A DNA stretch of 64,000 nucleotides from Rhodanobacter sp. C01 (GCF_002001045.1 NZ_MUNR01000012.1:496001-560000); one strand, 5' to 3'. Counted from the first letter of the stretch, positions 52,799 to 62,580 are shown. A program made the numbers and translations. The notes: generated from the letters alone by a model not told the origin.

Positions 52799-54102
52799 GA
52801 CCGCGCCTCCAGTGCTGCCAGGCGCAGGGTCACCGCACGGAGATGTGCTTCCAGTTGTTCGGCCGCCGCCAGCGTCGCCGTGCACGGACCGATATTGCGC
52901 AAGCCCTCTTCACTCACTTCCTGCACCGTGATCTGTTTCTGGTAGCTCGCCACCGACACGCCGCTGTAGCTGCGCGCGTAACCGTAGGTCGGCAACACGT
53001 GATTGCTGCCGCTGCAGTAGTCGCCTACCGATTCAGGTGTCCATGCACCCAGGAAGATCGAGCCTGCACTGTCGATGCCATCCAGCAAGGCGCGGGGCTC
53101 GGCCACCTGCAGGATCAGGTGCTCGGGCGCGTAGCGGTTGCTCACCGCGACCGCCTGACTCAGCGATTCGACGGTGATCGAACGACTCTGTGTCAGCGCC
53201 TTCTCCGCGATATCCCCACGCGGCAGTTCGGCACATTGCCGATCGACCTCGATCGCCACCTGGTCCAGCAGCGTCGTGGAAGGGCTCAGCAGGATCACCT
53301 GCGAATCCGGCCCATGCTCAGCCTGTGACAACAGATCGGCGGCGACGAAGGCCGGATTGGCTTCCGCATCAGCAATCACCAGCACCTCGGACGGGCCGGC
53401 CGGCATGTCGATCGCCGCGCCGTCCGGATCGGTGGATACCTGCAGCTTTGCCTCGGTGACCCAGGAGTTGCCGGGACCGAACAGCTTGTCGCAGCGGGGC
53501 ACGCTCGCCGTGCCATACGCCATCGCCGCGATCGCCTGCGCACCACCGAGCTTGAAGACCTTGTGCACACCGGTGACACGTGCGGCATACAACACCGCTT
53601 CGTCGCAGCGGCCGTCAGCGCGCGCTGGTGAACACAGCACCACCTGACGGCAACCGGCGATCTGCGCCGGGATGCCGAGCATCAACGCAGTCGACGGCAA
53701 CGGCGCCGTGCCCGCCGGCACGTACAGGCCAACCCGACTGATCGGACGCAGGATCCGTTCCACCCGCACGCCGGGAGCGGTATCGACGGCAATCGACTGC
53801 GGTGCGGCCGCGCGGTGGAACATCTCGATACGTTCGGCTGCCTCATGGATGGCTGCTTTCAACGCCGGATCGAGCGACGCTTCGGCGGCGGCGAATTCGG
53901 CCTCATCCACTTCGATCGCGTCCAGCGCGCAACGGTCGTATTTCGCGCTGAACTCCCGCAGAGCGATATCACCACGTTCGCGCACGGCGGCGATGATCTG
54001 CTCCACGCCACGGCGCAGCTCAACCGCACGCGATTGTGCAGGGCGCGCCAATGCCTCGCCTCGGGCGGCCTCGTCCAATGCATTCCAGTCGATATGGTTC
54101 AT
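52795..54102 (-). CDS. hisD: Histidinol dehydrogenase
   Basis: 435 aa zinc enzyme making the last two oxidations to histidine. Signature regions: [29 protein letters not shown] (Gln/His zinc ligands), RYAPEHLIL and [21 protein letters not shown] at 54102, 10 bp after the hisG stop. Confidence 0.96.
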   Translation of the reverse strand: MNHIDWNALDEAARGEALARPAQSRAVELRRGVEQIIAAVRERGDIALREFSAKYDRCALDAIEVDEAEFAAAEASLDPALKAAIHEAAERIEMFHRAAAPQSIAVDTAPGVRVERILRPISRVGLYVPAGTAPLPSTALMLGIPAQIAGCRQVVLCSPARADGRCDEAVLYAARVTGVHKVFKLGGAQAIAAMAYGTASVPRCDKLFGPGNSWVTEAKLQVSTDPDGAAIDMPAGPSEVLVIADAEANPAFVAADLLSQAEHGPDSQVILLSPSTTLLDQVAIEVDRQCAELPRGDIAEKALTQSRSITVESLSQAVAVSNRYAPEHLILQVAEPRALLDGIDSAGSIFLGAWTPESVGDYCSGSNHVLPTYGYARSYSGVSVASYQKQITVQEVSEEGLRNIGPCTATLAAAEQLEAHLRAVTLRLAALEARS

Positions 54103-54112
54103 GCGAGCCTGC

Positions 54113-55006
54113 TCATGCCAACATCTTCTCCACCGGCAACACATACATTTCGCGCGCACCGGCCTTCTTGATCTCTTCCAGCTGCCGCCAGCTCACCTCG
54201 CCGGCGCACAGCGCCTGCAGCATCAGCTGATCCGGCTGACCGGCGACCGACAGCAGGGTGGGCTGTGGGCCGCCCGGCAGCAGCCGGGTGACCGCCTCCA
54301 GTGTGTGGCGCGAGGTCTGCAGCAGCAGCAGGCGCGACTCGCGCACCTGGATCACGCCATCCAGCCGCTTCAGCAGCAGCTCAAGCATGTCGCCGCGCTC
54401 ATCGACAGGCAGGGTCAACGGCCCCGCCAGCACCGCCTCGCTCTCCAACAGCACCTCGGCCTCGCGCAACTGATTCGCGACGAGGGTGCCGCCGCTCTGT
54501 ACCAAGTCGCAGATCACGTCGGCGGTACCCAGCTTCGGCGCGATCTCGACCGAGCCGGCCAGCATCACGACGCCGGCATTTACGACATGCGTGCGCAGCC
54601 ATTCGCCGAGCAGGCCGGGATACGAGGTGGCAATACGCCGGCCTTCCAGCTGTTGCGGCCCGTGGTAATCCAGCTCCTGCGGTACCGCGATCGACAAGCG
54701 GCAGCGACCGAAACCGAGTGGCCGCAGTTCGCTGAGCGGCGCCAGTTCGCGGCCCGCGGTGAGCTGAAATTCACTCAGCACATTGCGCCCGACGATGCCG
54801 AGGTCGCATACACCTTGCGCGATCAGCCCGGGGATGTCGTCATCGCGCACCAACAGCAGGTCGACTGGCTCGCCTTCACCGAAACAGAACAGCTTGTCGC
54901 GACTCTGCCGGAAGGTGAGTCCGCAACGGGTAAGCAGTTCCAGCGCCGGCTCGGTGAGCCGGCCGGATTTCTGCATCGCAATACGCAAACGGTCACGCAT
55001 CTTCAT
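54113..55006 (-). CDS. hisG: ATP phosphoribosyltransferase, long form
   Basis: 297 aa, the HisG_L type with a C-terminal regulatory domain. It commits ATP and PRPP to the pathway and is normally inhibited by histidine. [23 protein letters not shown] and [14 protein letters not shown] mark the catalytic part. No hisZ needed. ATG 55006 overlaps the regulator's stop by 4 bp. Confidence 0.96.
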   Translation of the reverse strand: MKMRDRLRIAMQKSGRLTEPALELLTRCGLTFRQSRDKLFCFGEGEPVDLLLVRDDDIPGLIAQGVCDLGIVGRNVLSEFQLTAGRELAPLSELRPLGFGRCRLSIAVPQELDYHGPQQLEGRRIATSYPGLLGEWLRTHVVNAGVVMLAGSVEIAPKLGTADVICDLVQSGGTLVANQLREAEVLLESEAVLAGPLTLPVDERGDMLELLLKRLDGVIQVRESRLLLLQTSRHTLEAVTRLLPGGPQPTLLSVAGQPDQLMLQALCAGEVSWRQLEEIKKAGAREMYVLPVEKMLA

Positions 55007-55341
55007 GCCTTCGCCTTCTTCGCCGCCAGCGATTGCCGCCGCGCTGCACGTGCTGCCGCGGCCAGATAGCCGCCATTGCCCTGGTTGAGATAGCGCGCCA
55101 CCCGCCCGATGGTGGTGATGCTGACCGCAGTGCGCTCGTGGATCTCCCGGTAGGCGATGCCTTCCAGCAGATATGGCACTACCCGCCAACGGTCCACCAG
55201 CACCTCCAGTTCGGCCGGGGTGCACAGGTCGCCGAGAAAGGCACCCATCTCGTCGGCGTTCTTCATCGACAACAGGGCCTCGCAAAGGCTCAGCTTGGCT
55301 GACTCGTCAGGGGTTTCAGGATCAAGCGATCGACGCTTCAT
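55003..55341 (-). CDS. TrpR-like regulator heading the his operon (YerC/YecD type)
   Basis: 112 aa with a TrpR/YerC fold: FLGDLCTPAELEVLVDRWRVVPYLLEG then a helix-turn-helix IAYREIHERTAVSITTIGRVARYL. No other domain. First gene of the his operon and overlapping hisG by 4 bp. A palindrome precedes it between promoter and start codon. From memory, a TrpR-type HisR has been proposed for his operons in this order, with histidine as effector; that identity is inference here. Confidence 0.88.
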   Translation of the reverse strand: MKRRSLDPETPDESAKLSLCEALLSMKNADEMGAFLGDLCTPAELEVLVDRWRVVPYLLEGIAYREIHERTAVSITTIGRVARYLNQGNGGYLAAAARAARRQSLAAKKAKA

Positions 55342-55344
55342 AAT

Positions 55345-55401
55345 GTACTAATGCATTAACACAGTGGATCGCATCATACACAGCATGCGGCAATGCGGCA
55401 A
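55345..55401 (-). promoter_or_regulatory. his operon promoter and operator
   Basis: Minus strand: -35 TTGCCG (55401-55396), spacer of 17 bp, -10 TATGAT (55378-55373). The start of transcription should be near 55366. The palindrome GTnnTAATGCATTAnnAC (55345-55362; core TAATGCATTA perfect, 55349-55358) follows it and ends 3 bp before the regulator's ATG. This is well placed for repression by the TrpR-like protein encoded by the first gene. Confidence 0.65.
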
Positions 55402-55526
55402 ACCTGCTACCAGCGTGTGTCAACCGGCATTCAGATTCCAGCGGCGAGAACAGCGGTTTTACGAGCCAACTCGATGCGCAGTGCAAGATGAGTAGCACCT
55501 GCTTGATCTTGTCCACGACTCCGAGC

Positions 55527-55547
55527 TATCATTATCAAAAATGATAA
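55527..55547. promoter_or_regulatory. Palindrome at the ArsR-like start
   Basis: TATCATT (55527-55533) and AATGATA (55540-55546) pair perfectly around 6 nt, and within it TTATCA and TGATAA pair around 4 nt. It overlaps the ATG at 55541, so it may be an autoregulatory operator. Confidence 0.45.
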
Positions 55548-56122
55548 AGGTAGCGTGTCCTTTGACAAAAAAGACTGCCATCGATGTCTTGCTGCACCCG
55601 CTACGCCTGAGGATCGTGCGGGCGTTTGTCGGAGGAGTGGAACTCACTGCCCGCGAATTGGCGCAAAGGCTTGACGATGTCCCACAGGCAACGCTTTACC
55701 GACACGTGAAACGGCTGGCCGAAGCTGGCACCTTGATCGTCACTTCGGAAACACCCGTGCGCGGTGCCGTGGAACGCACTTACCGACTCGATCCCAATAC
55801 CGGAAAGGTAGCTCCGGAAGACATCGGAACCATCGACCCAGAAACGCATCTGAAATATTTCTCGGTCTTTCTCGCGTCGCTACTTGAGGACTTTGGCCGC
55901 TACATGCGTGCCGATGACGTCGACGTGGTGCGTGATGACGTCCACTACTTGCAGGTGACCTTCAACGCGGAATCGAAGGAATTTGCCGGCTTCATGAAAG
56001 AGCTGGAGGCGCTCATCCAGCGGTTTGTGAAACGTGGCCCCACCAAGAATCAAGTGCAGCGAACAGTATCCATCGTCACTCTTCCGGAGCGGCCAATGAA
56101 GGCAAAGCAGAGATGTATCTAA
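55541..56122 (+). CDS. ArsR-like helix-turn-helix regulator
   Basis: 193 aa with an N-terminal winged helix (LLHPLRLRIVRAFVGGVELTARELAQRL then PQATLYRHVKRLAEAGTL) and a C-terminal sensor region (YMRADDVDVVRDDVHYLQVTFNAESKEF) as in the YdfF-type. Effector unknown. The ATG at 55541 has no clear ribosome site; a TTG at 55562 after AAAGG is an alternative. Overlaps the CPBP gene by 10 bp. The DNA is less GC-rich than the surroundings. Confidence 0.85.
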   Translation: MIKVACPLTKKTAIDVLLHPLRLRIVRAFVGGVELTARELAQRLDDVPQATLYRHVKRLAEAGTLIVTSETPVRGAVERTYRLDPNTGKVAPEDIGTIDPETHLKYFSVFLASLLEDFGRYMRADDVDVVRDDVHYLQVTFNAESKEFAGFMKELEALIQRFVKRGPTKNQVQRTVSIVTLPERPMKAKQRCI

Positions 56123-56790
56123 TGCCCCCACTTCTATACGTTGGTCTTTGCGTGGCGCTTTTCGGGTCACCGCTTTTGTTGATGCTTTTCAGATGGCTGC
56201 GTTTCAATCAATTTTCAGCAGTTCCTCGCCTCGCCCTTTGGGTAGCTGCCATCACTGTTCTCGTCATCGCTGCTGCAGACACTGTGGCTTGGCGCGTGGA
56301 TATCGGCTTGGGATGGCCCACATGGCAAAGCCTGGGGCTGGCGATTCTTGCCGCTGCGATCCTGCTTGTTGTGCTCAGCGCTTATGTATCCATGCGAGGC
56401 AAATTTTCTGTCGCTTCGCCGGAACAGCTCGAGCTGCAGAAAAATCTTTTGCGCCTGCCGTTCGGCCATAGGTGCTTCGTGGTGATGACGGCGGCTGTCA
56501 CTGAGGAGGTGCTTTTTCGCGGCTACGCCATCGGTGTAGGTCAGCATCTGCTCGGCAGCGTCGGGTTAGCCTGCGTCCTCTCGATCGCTGCGTTCACGCT
56601 TGGTCATTTGCGCTGGGGGCTTGCTCACCTCGTCCCGGTTTTTGTCTGCACGCTTGTCATTACGCTCCTCTTTACATTCACCCAAAATCTCTGGGCCTGC
56701 ATCATCGTGCATGCAATCCTTGATGGCGTCGGGGTTCTTGTCATGCCCGTCCTCGCAAAGCGCAGGCAAGCGGCACAGAGCACCGGCTAA
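56113..56790 (+). CDS. CPBP (CAAX-type) intramembrane metalloprotease
   Basis: 225 aa, about seven membrane helices. The active-site motifs are present: TEEVLFRGYAIG (EExxxR), LGHLRWG (FxxxH) and HAILDG (HxxxD). Such proteins may process bacteriocins or signalling proteins; substrate unknown. It overlaps the ArsR-like regulator and probably forms an operon with it, suggesting a regulated protease. No other member nearby. Confidence 0.9.
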   Translation: MYLMPPLLYVGLCVALFGSPLLLMLFRWLRFNQFSAVPRLALWVAAITVLVIAAADTVAWRVDIGLGWPTWQSLGLAILAAAILLVVLSAYVSMRGKFSVASPEQLELQKNLLRLPFGHRCFVVMTAAVTEEVLFRGYAIGVGQHLLGSVGLACVLSIAAFTLGHLRWGLAHLVPVFVCTLVITLLFTFTQNLWACIIVHAILDGVGVLVMPVLAKRRQAAQSTG

Positions 56791-57035
56791 CCCTCTTGCA
56801 AGCAGACCATCCTGACCGACGGCTCCAGATCGACAAGCGCCCTTAGGTCGGAAGGCCGGCTAGCTGGCGACGCCGGTCAAGTTGAGTGGCGAGCTTGGTC
56901 AACAAGCTGGTTATCTGCACGCAGAGAATCGACAGGACGGGCAACGCTGTTCACTGCGCCAACAGACATCACAGCAATGCAGACGTGTGCACGATCAACC
57001 GATCCATGCAGCCCGAACAAATCCACGTCCCTGAA

Positions 57036-57062
57036 AACAAAAACCCCCGCCGAGGCGGGGGT
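57036..57062 (-). terminator. Terminator of the bTHX gene
   Basis: On the minus strand CCCCCGC (complement of 57055-57061), loop, GCGGGGG, then a T-tract from the A-run at 57036-57043. It lies 26 bp past the bTHX stop. Confidence 0.9.
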
Positions 57063-57087
57063 CTTCATCAGTCCGGTGCGGGCTGGC

Positions 57088-57249
57088 TCAGGCCGATTTC
57101 TTCTTCGGCGCAGCCTTCTTCGCGGCGGCCGGCTTGGTCACCGTCGGCTTGGCGCCAACGACGGCCGGCAGCGCGCCATGCGCACGGGTATTGCCGTAGC
57201 TGCCGCGGTAGGTCTTGCCGCGACGGGTCTTGCGATCGCCCTTACCCAT
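57088..57249 (-). CDS. 30S ribosomal protein bTHX
   Basis: 53 aa, starts MGKGDRKTRRGKTYRGSYG, then a Lys/Ala-rich tail (KPAAAKKAAPKKKSA). The first 25 residues match the small THX proteins of the 30S subunit, and the tail is a basic extension. Very strong ribosome site AAGGAG 5 nt before the ATG and an own terminator, as expected of a highly expressed gene. Confidence 0.93.
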   Translation of the reverse strand: MGKGDRKTRRGKTYRGSYGNTRAHGALPAVVGAKPTVTKPAAAKKAAPKKKSA

Positions 57250-57316
57250 GGGAACTCCTTGATTTATTGGATGAACGGCCTGCCATGATAGCAGCGTGGG
57301 ACCGCAGCAGCCAGCA

Positions 57317-58261
57317 TCAGGGGTGACCGTGCCCAGCACAGTCCTGCGCCTGATCCAGACATTCGCCCGGATCAATCTGTACGGTGACGTGCTGAATGCC
57401 GAAACGCTCCAGCAACACCTGCTTGATCGCCCGCAATGCCTGCGCGCTGTCGGCATGCTCATGCAGTTCGGCATGCAGGGTTGCCATGCGCGAACCTGAC
57501 GCCAGTTGCCACACATGCAGATGATGAACGTCACGGATCGACGGATCGGCACCACGCAGTGATGCTTCCACCTCCGCACTGTCCATCCCGTCAGGAACGC
57601 CTTCAAGCAGGATGTGCCCGGACAGCCGCAGCAAGCGCCAGGCACTGTTGAGAATCAGCAGCGACACCAGCAATGACAGCACCGGATCAGCCCATAGCCA
57701 ACCAAACCAGCGAATCGCCAGCGCTGCCACTACCGCCGCCACCGAACCGAGCAGATCGCCCAGCACGTGCAGGCTTGCGCCGGCCAGATTGACGTTGTCA
57801 TGCGCATGCCCGTGCAGCATGCGCAACACCAGCAGGTTCACCAGCAAGCCGATGATCGCTACCACCAGCATTGTCCCGGACAGGATCTCCCCGGGATGCA
57901 TCAGCCGGGTGATCGCCTCGTAGATGATCCAGCCTACCAGCACAAACTGGCTCAACGCGTTGACGAAACCGACCAGCACTTCTATCCGGCCATAACCGTA
58001 GCTGCGTCGCGCATCGGCCGGCCGGGTCGCCATCCAGGCACCGACCAGCGCCAGCAGCAGTGCCAGCGCATCGACCATCATGTGACCGGCATCGGCCAGC
58101 AGCGCCAGTGAACCGGACCATGCGCCACCGACCACTTCGGCAACCATCATCAAGGTAGTCAGGACAAACGCGAACAGCAGCTTGCCACTCGGGCTGCTGC
58201 CCGCTGCGGCATGCTCGTGCACATGCGAATGATCGTGGGAGTGGGAATGGGCCATGCTCAT
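57317..58261 (-). CDS. CDF-family cation (zinc) exporter
   Basis: 314 aa, six membrane helices and a C-terminal cytoplasmic domain. His-rich start (HSHSHDHSHVHEH) and metal-site signature LLADAGHMMVDALALLL (site A, HxxxD), a second HVLGDLLGS, and the C-terminal DVHHLHVW. It pumps Zn (or Cd, Co) out in exchange for protons. Starts ATG 58261, with GGA upstream; MAHSH at 58255 also possible. Follows merC on the same strand by 61 bp; zur is close. Confidence 0.92.
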   Translation of the reverse strand: MSMAHSHSHDHSHVHEHAAAGSSPSGKLLFAFVLTTLMMVAEVVGGAWSGSLALLADAGHMMVDALALLLALVGAWMATRPADARRSYGYGRIEVLVGFVNALSQFVLVGWIIYEAITRLMHPGEILSGTMLVVAIIGLLVNLLVLRMLHGHAHDNVNLAGASLHVLGDLLGSVAAVVAALAIRWFGWLWADPVLSLLVSLLILNSAWRLLRLSGHILLEGVPDGMDSAEVEASLRGADPSIRDVHHLHVWQLASGSRMATLHAELHEHADSAQALRAIKQVLLERFGIQHVTVQIDPGECLDQAQDCAGHGHP

Positions 58262-58322
58262 CCGCACATGCTAGGAACGGAGGACGCCGTTACACAATCA
58301 CTCGCCGCTGACCACACGTCGT

Positions 58323-58757
58323 TCAATGCGCGCACTGCGGGCCATGCACGTGGTCATGGCCGTAGCGGCGATCGCTGCGAAGATTGATGAAATGTGCCGT
58401 GGCCAGCAGCAGGCCGCCGCACGTCACCAGCACGCTGTGCAGGATGATCGAATAGTGCTCGGCATAGGTGACGCCAAGCAGCAGCAGACCAAGCCCCGGT
58501 GCAGCCAACAGCAACGGCAACGCAACCTGATGGCGACGGTAACCACGGATCATGGCAAACAGGGCCAGCGTGCAGGCACAGAGCACAAAGCCGCGTTCGA
58601 AACGATGATCAGCCAGGAATTCCAGGCCAACGAAGGGCAACAGCGCCAACACAAACGGCAGCAGCGCGCAGTGGATCGCGCACAGGAACGAAGCCGTCGC
58701 ACCAACGCGATCAGCCACATGCCACCAGCGGGATTTGCTTGCCTGCTCGGAGTCCAT
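58323..58757 (-). CDS. MerC-domain membrane protein
   Basis: 144 aa with four helices and the MerC Cys-Ala-Ile-His-Cys motif (FLCAIHCALLPF) in the first helix; a second CGG lies in a late helix and the end is His-rich (YGHDHVHGPQCAH). MerC proteins of mercury operons carry Hg or Cd into the cell; this one has no mer genes near and sits behind a Zur box. It is probably a zinc-linked membrane transporter or chaperone. ATG 58757. Confidence 0.87.
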   Translation of the reverse strand: MDSEQASKSRWWHVADRVGATASFLCAIHCALLPFVLALLPFVGLEFLADHRFERGFVLCACTLALFAMIRGYRRHQVALPLLLAAPGLGLLLLGVTYAEHYSIILHSVLVTCGGLLLATAHFINLRSDRRYGHDHVHGPQCAH

Positions 58758-58811
58758 CGACCTGTTCTGGTGTCGCCAAACGTGACGACTCAATTAGCCC
58801 CAGTTCCTGAT

Positions 58812-58828
58812 ATGTTACTTTATAACAT
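58812..58828. promoter_or_regulatory. Zur box upstream of merC
   Basis: The sequence ATGTTACTTTATAACAT is a 17-bp palindrome with TGTTA and TAACA arms, close to the known gammaproteobacterial Zur box TGTTATnnnATAACA. It is 55 bp before the merC start and overlaps a TATAAA, a possible -10 on the minus strand. The zur gene itself is 160 bp further on the other side. Confidence 0.7.
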
Positions 58829-58986
58829 TATGGAATGCCACACCGGGCGATCAGCAAGCTGTCATGGCCACCCATGACGCATGCCAGCGTCGTCCGGACA
58901 TCAAGCGCGCGCGCACCAAGCGCACCCTGCGACACCGTGAACCAGCACGCATCATGGAATTCCGGCAACCGGACTTTAGCGGGCTC

Positions 58987-59496
58987 TCAGGCCTTGCGGC
59001 AGTTCTTGCAGGTGCCGTGCACTTCCAGCGTCTGCGCCTGCGGCCGGAAGCCGAGCGCCGCGGCCTGTGCCTCGATCAGCTCAGCCACCCGTTCATCGCA
59101 GACTTCCTGCGCGCTGGCGCAGGTATCGCAGATCAGGAACGGCACCTGATGCGCCTCGGCCGGATGGTGGCAGGAGACGTAAGCGTTGATCGATTCCAGC
59201 TTGTGGATGAAGCCATTTTCCAGCAGGAAATCGAGCGCGCGGTAGACCGTGGGCGGTGCCGCATTGCCGTGCTTCTCACGCAACAGGTCGAGCAGATCGT
59301 AGGCCTTGATCGGCTTGTGTGCCGCGGCGATCAGCTCAAGCACTTCCTTGCGTAACGGAGTAAGGCGCAGACCGCGCTCTTCGCTAGCATGCTCCACAGC
59401 ACGCACGAAACCCTTCGCATCATGATGATGCGGGTGATGCGGATGCGAGTGGTGGGCAGCGTCGTGACTCACGGGTTTCACCTCTGGATGAATCAT
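58987..59496 (-). CDS. zur: Fur-family zinc regulator (Zur)
   Basis: 169 aa. A His-rich N-terminal tail (HHSHPHHPHHHD) precedes the Fur-type winged helix (GLRLTPLRKEVLELIAAAHKPIKAYDLLDLL and PPTVYRALDFLLENGFIHKLES). The metal-binding Cys pairs are in LICDTCASAQEV and VHGTCKNCRKA and the His in HHPAEAHQVPF. Zur type is favoured by length and by the Zur box and zinc genes next to it; a Fur is less likely. ATG 59496. Confidence 0.9.
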   Translation of the reverse strand: MIHPEVKPVSHDAAHHSHPHHPHHHDAKGFVRAVEHASEERGLRLTPLRKEVLELIAAAHKPIKAYDLLDLLREKHGNAAPPTVYRALDFLLENGFIHKLESINAYVSCHHPAEAHQVPFLICDTCASAQEVCDERVAELIEAQAAALGFRPQAQTLEVHGTCKNCRKA

Positions 59497-59528
59497 ACAC
59501 CGGCGCCTGCGACGCACTCTGACCGAGT

Positions 59529-59807
59529 TCACCGCCGCAACGGTGGTGGCCTGGCAGGCGGCTTGGGCCGTGGCTTGGCAAGGATCACGGCCCACCCGAT
59601 CGGCCCCAGCACGAGCGCCCAGACGATGCCTTCCGCCGTTCGACCGCGCCACCAGCCAAGCAGTGCACCAACGGCGACGAACAGCAGGTTCCACCAGAAC
59701 ATGGCGGCCCACGGCAGCATATTCAACAGATTGACGAAGATCTGCCAGAACGCGCCCGGTGCGTCGGGATCGACGCCCTGGGATGCCCTGGCGATCAGTT
59801 CGTCCAT
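59529..59807 (-). CDS. Small membrane protein
   Basis: 92 aa with two hydrophobic helices (LPWAAMFWWNLLFVAVGALLG and GIVWALVLGPIGWAVIL) and a basic tail (KPRPKPPARPPPLRR). No family recognised. It follows gltX by 35 bp on the same strand and may be cotranscribed; zur starts 33 bp downstream. Confidence 0.7.
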   Translation of the reverse strand: MDELIARASQGVDPDAPGAFWQIFVNLLNMLPWAAMFWWNLLFVAVGALLGWWRGRTAEGIVWALVLGPIGWAVILAKPRPKPPARPPPLRR

Positions 59808-59842
59808 ATCGAGCTCAGTGCGTCAACGACATGGTGGCAGGA

Positions 59843-61243
59843 TCAACCCTGCGCCAGGGCGATTGCGTCGTCGACGCGCTTGAGTGCCTCGGCGCGGCCG
59901 GCCAGATAGATCGTATGCTCGATCGACGGCGACACCTGGGTGCCGGTCATCGCCACGCGCAGCGGTTGGGCGATCTTGCCCATGCCAAGCTCGAGCTTGG
60001 CGGCAACCTGCTCGATCACCTGATGGATCGGCTCGGGCTTCCACTCGCAATCGGCCAGCAACGATTTCGCTGCGTTGAGTACCGCCACCGCACTGTCATT
60101 CTTCAGATGCTTGGCAACCGCCTTGCCGTCCCACTCGGCGATCGGCGCGTACCATATCTTCGCGCGCTCGGCCATTTCCTTCAGCGTATGCACGCGATCG
60201 CGCAACGCCACGATCACGTCGACCGGCGCCGGGCCCTTCGAGGTGTCGATGCCGGCACGCGCCAGGTGCCAGGCGAACTCCGCCACCAGCGCCTGCGGCT
60301 CGTCGGTCTTCAGATAATGCTGGTTGAGCCACGCGAGCTTCTCGGTGTCGAAGCGTGAAGCCGCCTTGTTGACGTCACTGATGTCGAACAGCGCAATCAT
60401 CTGCTCGCGCGAGAAGATCTCCTGATCGCCATGCGACCAGCCCAGCCGAACCAGGTAGTTGAGCAGCGCATGCGGCACGAAGCCGTCGGCACGGTAATCC
60501 ATCACGCTGACCGCGCTGGTGCGCTTGGACAGCTTCTTGCCTTCTTTGTCGAGGATCATCGGCAGGTGCGCGAACTCCGGCACCTTGGCGCCGAGCGCGA
60601 TATAGATGTTGATCTGGCGCGGCGTGTTGTTGACATGGTCGTCGCCACGGATCACCTCGGTGATGCCCATGTCGATGTCGTCGACCACCACCGCGAAGTT
60701 GTAGGTCGGCCAGCCGTCGGAGCGGAAGATCACCAGGTCGTCCAGCTCGGTGTTCGCCCACTCGATCCGGCCCTTCACCTTGTCGTCGAACACCACCGAA
60801 CCTTCGCTCGGATTGCGGAAACGGATCACGCGATTGGGATCTTCGCGAAGAGGTTCGTTGCGATCACGGTAATAGCCGTTGTAGCGCGGCTTCTCGCCCT
60901 TCGCCATCGCGGCCTCGCGCATCGCCTCGATCTCGTCCTTGCTCTCGTAGGCGTAATACGCCTTGCCGGCGGCAACCAGTTCATCAGCCACCTGCTTGTA
61001 TCGCTCCAGCCGCTGGGTCTGGTAGAACGGACCTTCGTCGGCATCGAGATCGAGCCAGTGCATTGCATCGATGATGGCTTTCACTGCCTCGTCGGTCGAA
61101 CGCTCGCGATCGGTATCCTCGATGCGCAGGATGAACTCGCCACCGCGGCGACGCGACTCCAGCCAGCAGTAGAGTGCGGTGCGCGCCCCGCCGATATGCA
61201 GGAAACCGGTGGGGCTGGGGGCGAAGCGGGTGCGAACGGTCAT
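59843..61243 (-). CDS. gltX: Glutamyl-tRNA synthetase
   Basis: 466 aa class I enzyme. HIGH motif as HIGG at residues 16-19 ([13 protein letters not shown]), KMSKS motif as KLSKR near residue 234. GluRS or GluQ-type by length: full anticodon domain is present. ATG 61243 is favoured; longer frames have no similarity. Confidence 0.97.
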   Translation of the reverse strand: MTVRTRFAPSPTGFLHIGGARTALYCWLESRRRGGEFILRIEDTDRERSTDEAVKAIIDAMHWLDLDADEGPFYQTQRLERYKQVADELVAAGKAYYAYESKDEIEAMREAAMAKGEKPRYNGYYRDRNEPLREDPNRVIRFRNPSEGSVVFDDKVKGRIEWANTELDDLVIFRSDGWPTYNFAVVVDDIDMGITEVIRGDDHVNNTPRQINIYIALGAKVPEFAHLPMILDKEGKKLSKRTSAVSVMDYRADGFVPHALLNYLVRLGWSHGDQEIFSREQMIALFDISDVNKAASRFDTEKLAWLNQHYLKTDEPQALVAEFAWHLARAGIDTSKGPAPVDVIVALRDRVHTLKEMAERAKIWYAPIAEWDGKAVAKHLKNDSAVAVLNAAKSLLADCEWKPEPIHQVIEQVAAKLELGMGKIAQPLRVAMTGTQVSPSIEHTIYLAGRAEALKRVDDAIALAQG

Positions 61244-61309
61244 GAGTGTTTTTCGAAAGGCATGAAGCGAAGTGAAGGATTTTAGCCGATACCGGGGTCG
61301 GAACCGACG

Positions 61310-62095
61310 ATGACGCAACGAGCTCACCGCACTTTGTACTTCGCACCACTCGCCGCGCTGCTGGGCTGGCTTGGCATCAGCCAGCCCGTGCTGGCCGATA
61401 ACCCGGGTTACGACCGTCCCGGCTATGGCTTCACGCCAGTCGTGCTGGGTACCGGCGACATCACCGTCGAACAGGGTCTGCCGGACTGGAGTCGGGAGCA
61501 ACAGGATGGCGTCACCAGCTCGCAGTACAGCGCCGACAGCCTGTTCCGCATTGGCATCGGCGGGCCACTAGAGTTGCAGCTGGGCAGCTCGCCGTGGAAC
61601 TCGCTGCGACAGACCGGTGCCGGCACGGGCTACAGCAGACAGGGACATGGCGACACCGTCCTTGGACTGAAACTGGCACTGCCCTCCCCGGACCAGGCCT
61701 TCAGTTGGGGTCTGCTGGGCAACGTGGAATTCACCGATGGTGCGAAGGCTTTCCGCAGCAACCGTCGCCAGTATCTGCTGGGCGCCCAGTTCAACCTGCA
61801 GGCGGACGAGCGCAATTCGTTGGGCCTGTATCTGCAGGACGTGCGTAGCGGTGGCATCGACAGCACGACCGTGGCGATCAGCGACAACTACACGCTGAGC
61901 AAGACCCTGACGCTGTACGCCGAAACGGCCCTGCTGCATGTGCCGGGCCAAGGCAGCGGTACGGTCGCCGGGGCTGGACTGGCGTGGATGCTCACGCCTC
62001 GCGTGCAACTCGACGCCGGCTTCGATCGACGGCTGGACGGGGTTGCGCCCACCTGGCAGGCCAATCTCGGCGTCTCGATCTACTTCGGTCATTGA
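61310..62095 (+). CDS. Outer-membrane-type transporter (Phenol_MetA_deg family)
   Basis: 261 aa with a signal peptide ([18 protein letters not shown]). The mature part consists of alternating hydrophobic strands ([30 protein letters not shown]) ending in [10 protein letters not shown], the C-terminal Phe/Tyr pattern of a barrel. Fits the MetA-pathway phenol degradation/transporter family (pfam13557). Divergent from gltX with 66 bp between. Substrate unknown. Confidence 0.8.
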   Translation: MTQRAHRTLYFAPLAALLGWLGISQPVLADNPGYDRPGYGFTPVVLGTGDITVEQGLPDWSREQQDGVTSSQYSADSLFRIGIGGPLELQLGSSPWNSLRQTGAGTGYSRQGHGDTVLGLKLALPSPDQAFSWGLLGNVEFTDGAKAFRSNRRQYLLGAQFNLQADERNSLGLYLQDVRSGGIDSTTVAISDNYTLSKTLTLYAETALLHVPGQGSGTVAGAGLAWMLTPRVQLDAGFDRRLDGVAPTWQANLGVSIYFGH

Positions 62096-62145
62096 ACACC
62101 GTGGAGTCGGCGGCGCACGTCCGGCAGAAGCGTGCCGCCCAGGAC

Positions 62146-62580
62146 TCACTTGACGTGGATGGTGATCCTCTTCGACACCAGTGGCGGATCGAACGGTACA
62201 TGATTTTCATCGCCAAGCTCCAGCTGCAAGGTGTGCGTACCGGGTTTCAGCTTGAGCGTGGTCTCGGTCTGGCCACCACCGAAATGAAGGTGATTGTCGT
62301 CTTTCGGAATCGGTTGACCGGCAGGCGGCAACTCCTTCACGTCGACCAGCAGATGATGGTGCCCGGTGCGCTCCCTGGAGACGCCAGCCGGTGCCACACC
62401 CATGCCCTTGAGACCAAAGCGCACGGTGAATTCCTGACCCACGGCAGCACCGTCACGTGGCGTGATGATGTAGACCTCGGCGTCGGCGGGAGCCTTGTTG
62501 ACCGGCAATCCGGGAGTATCGGTGGCCATCACGGCCGCAGTCAGCCCGGTCAGGGCAAGAGCAAGCAGGATGCGTTTCAT
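62146..62580 (-). CDS. Secreted DUF4399 protein
   Basis: 144 aa with a signal peptide (RILLALALTGLTAAVMA) and a DUF4399 beta-sandwich: VYIITPRDGAAVGQEFTVRFGLKGMGVAPAG, GHHHLLVDV, NHLHFGGGQTE and HTLQLELGDENHVPF. The many His suggest a metal site. The ATG at 62580 has GGAGA upstream. Periplasmic; function unknown. Confidence 0.9.
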   Translation of the reverse strand: MKRILLALALTGLTAAVMATDTPGLPVNKAPADAEVYIITPRDGAAVGQEFTVRFGLKGMGVAPAGVSRERTGHHHLLVDVKELPPAGQPIPKDDNHLHFGGGQTETTLKLKPGTHTLQLELGDENHVPFDPPLVSKRITIHVK

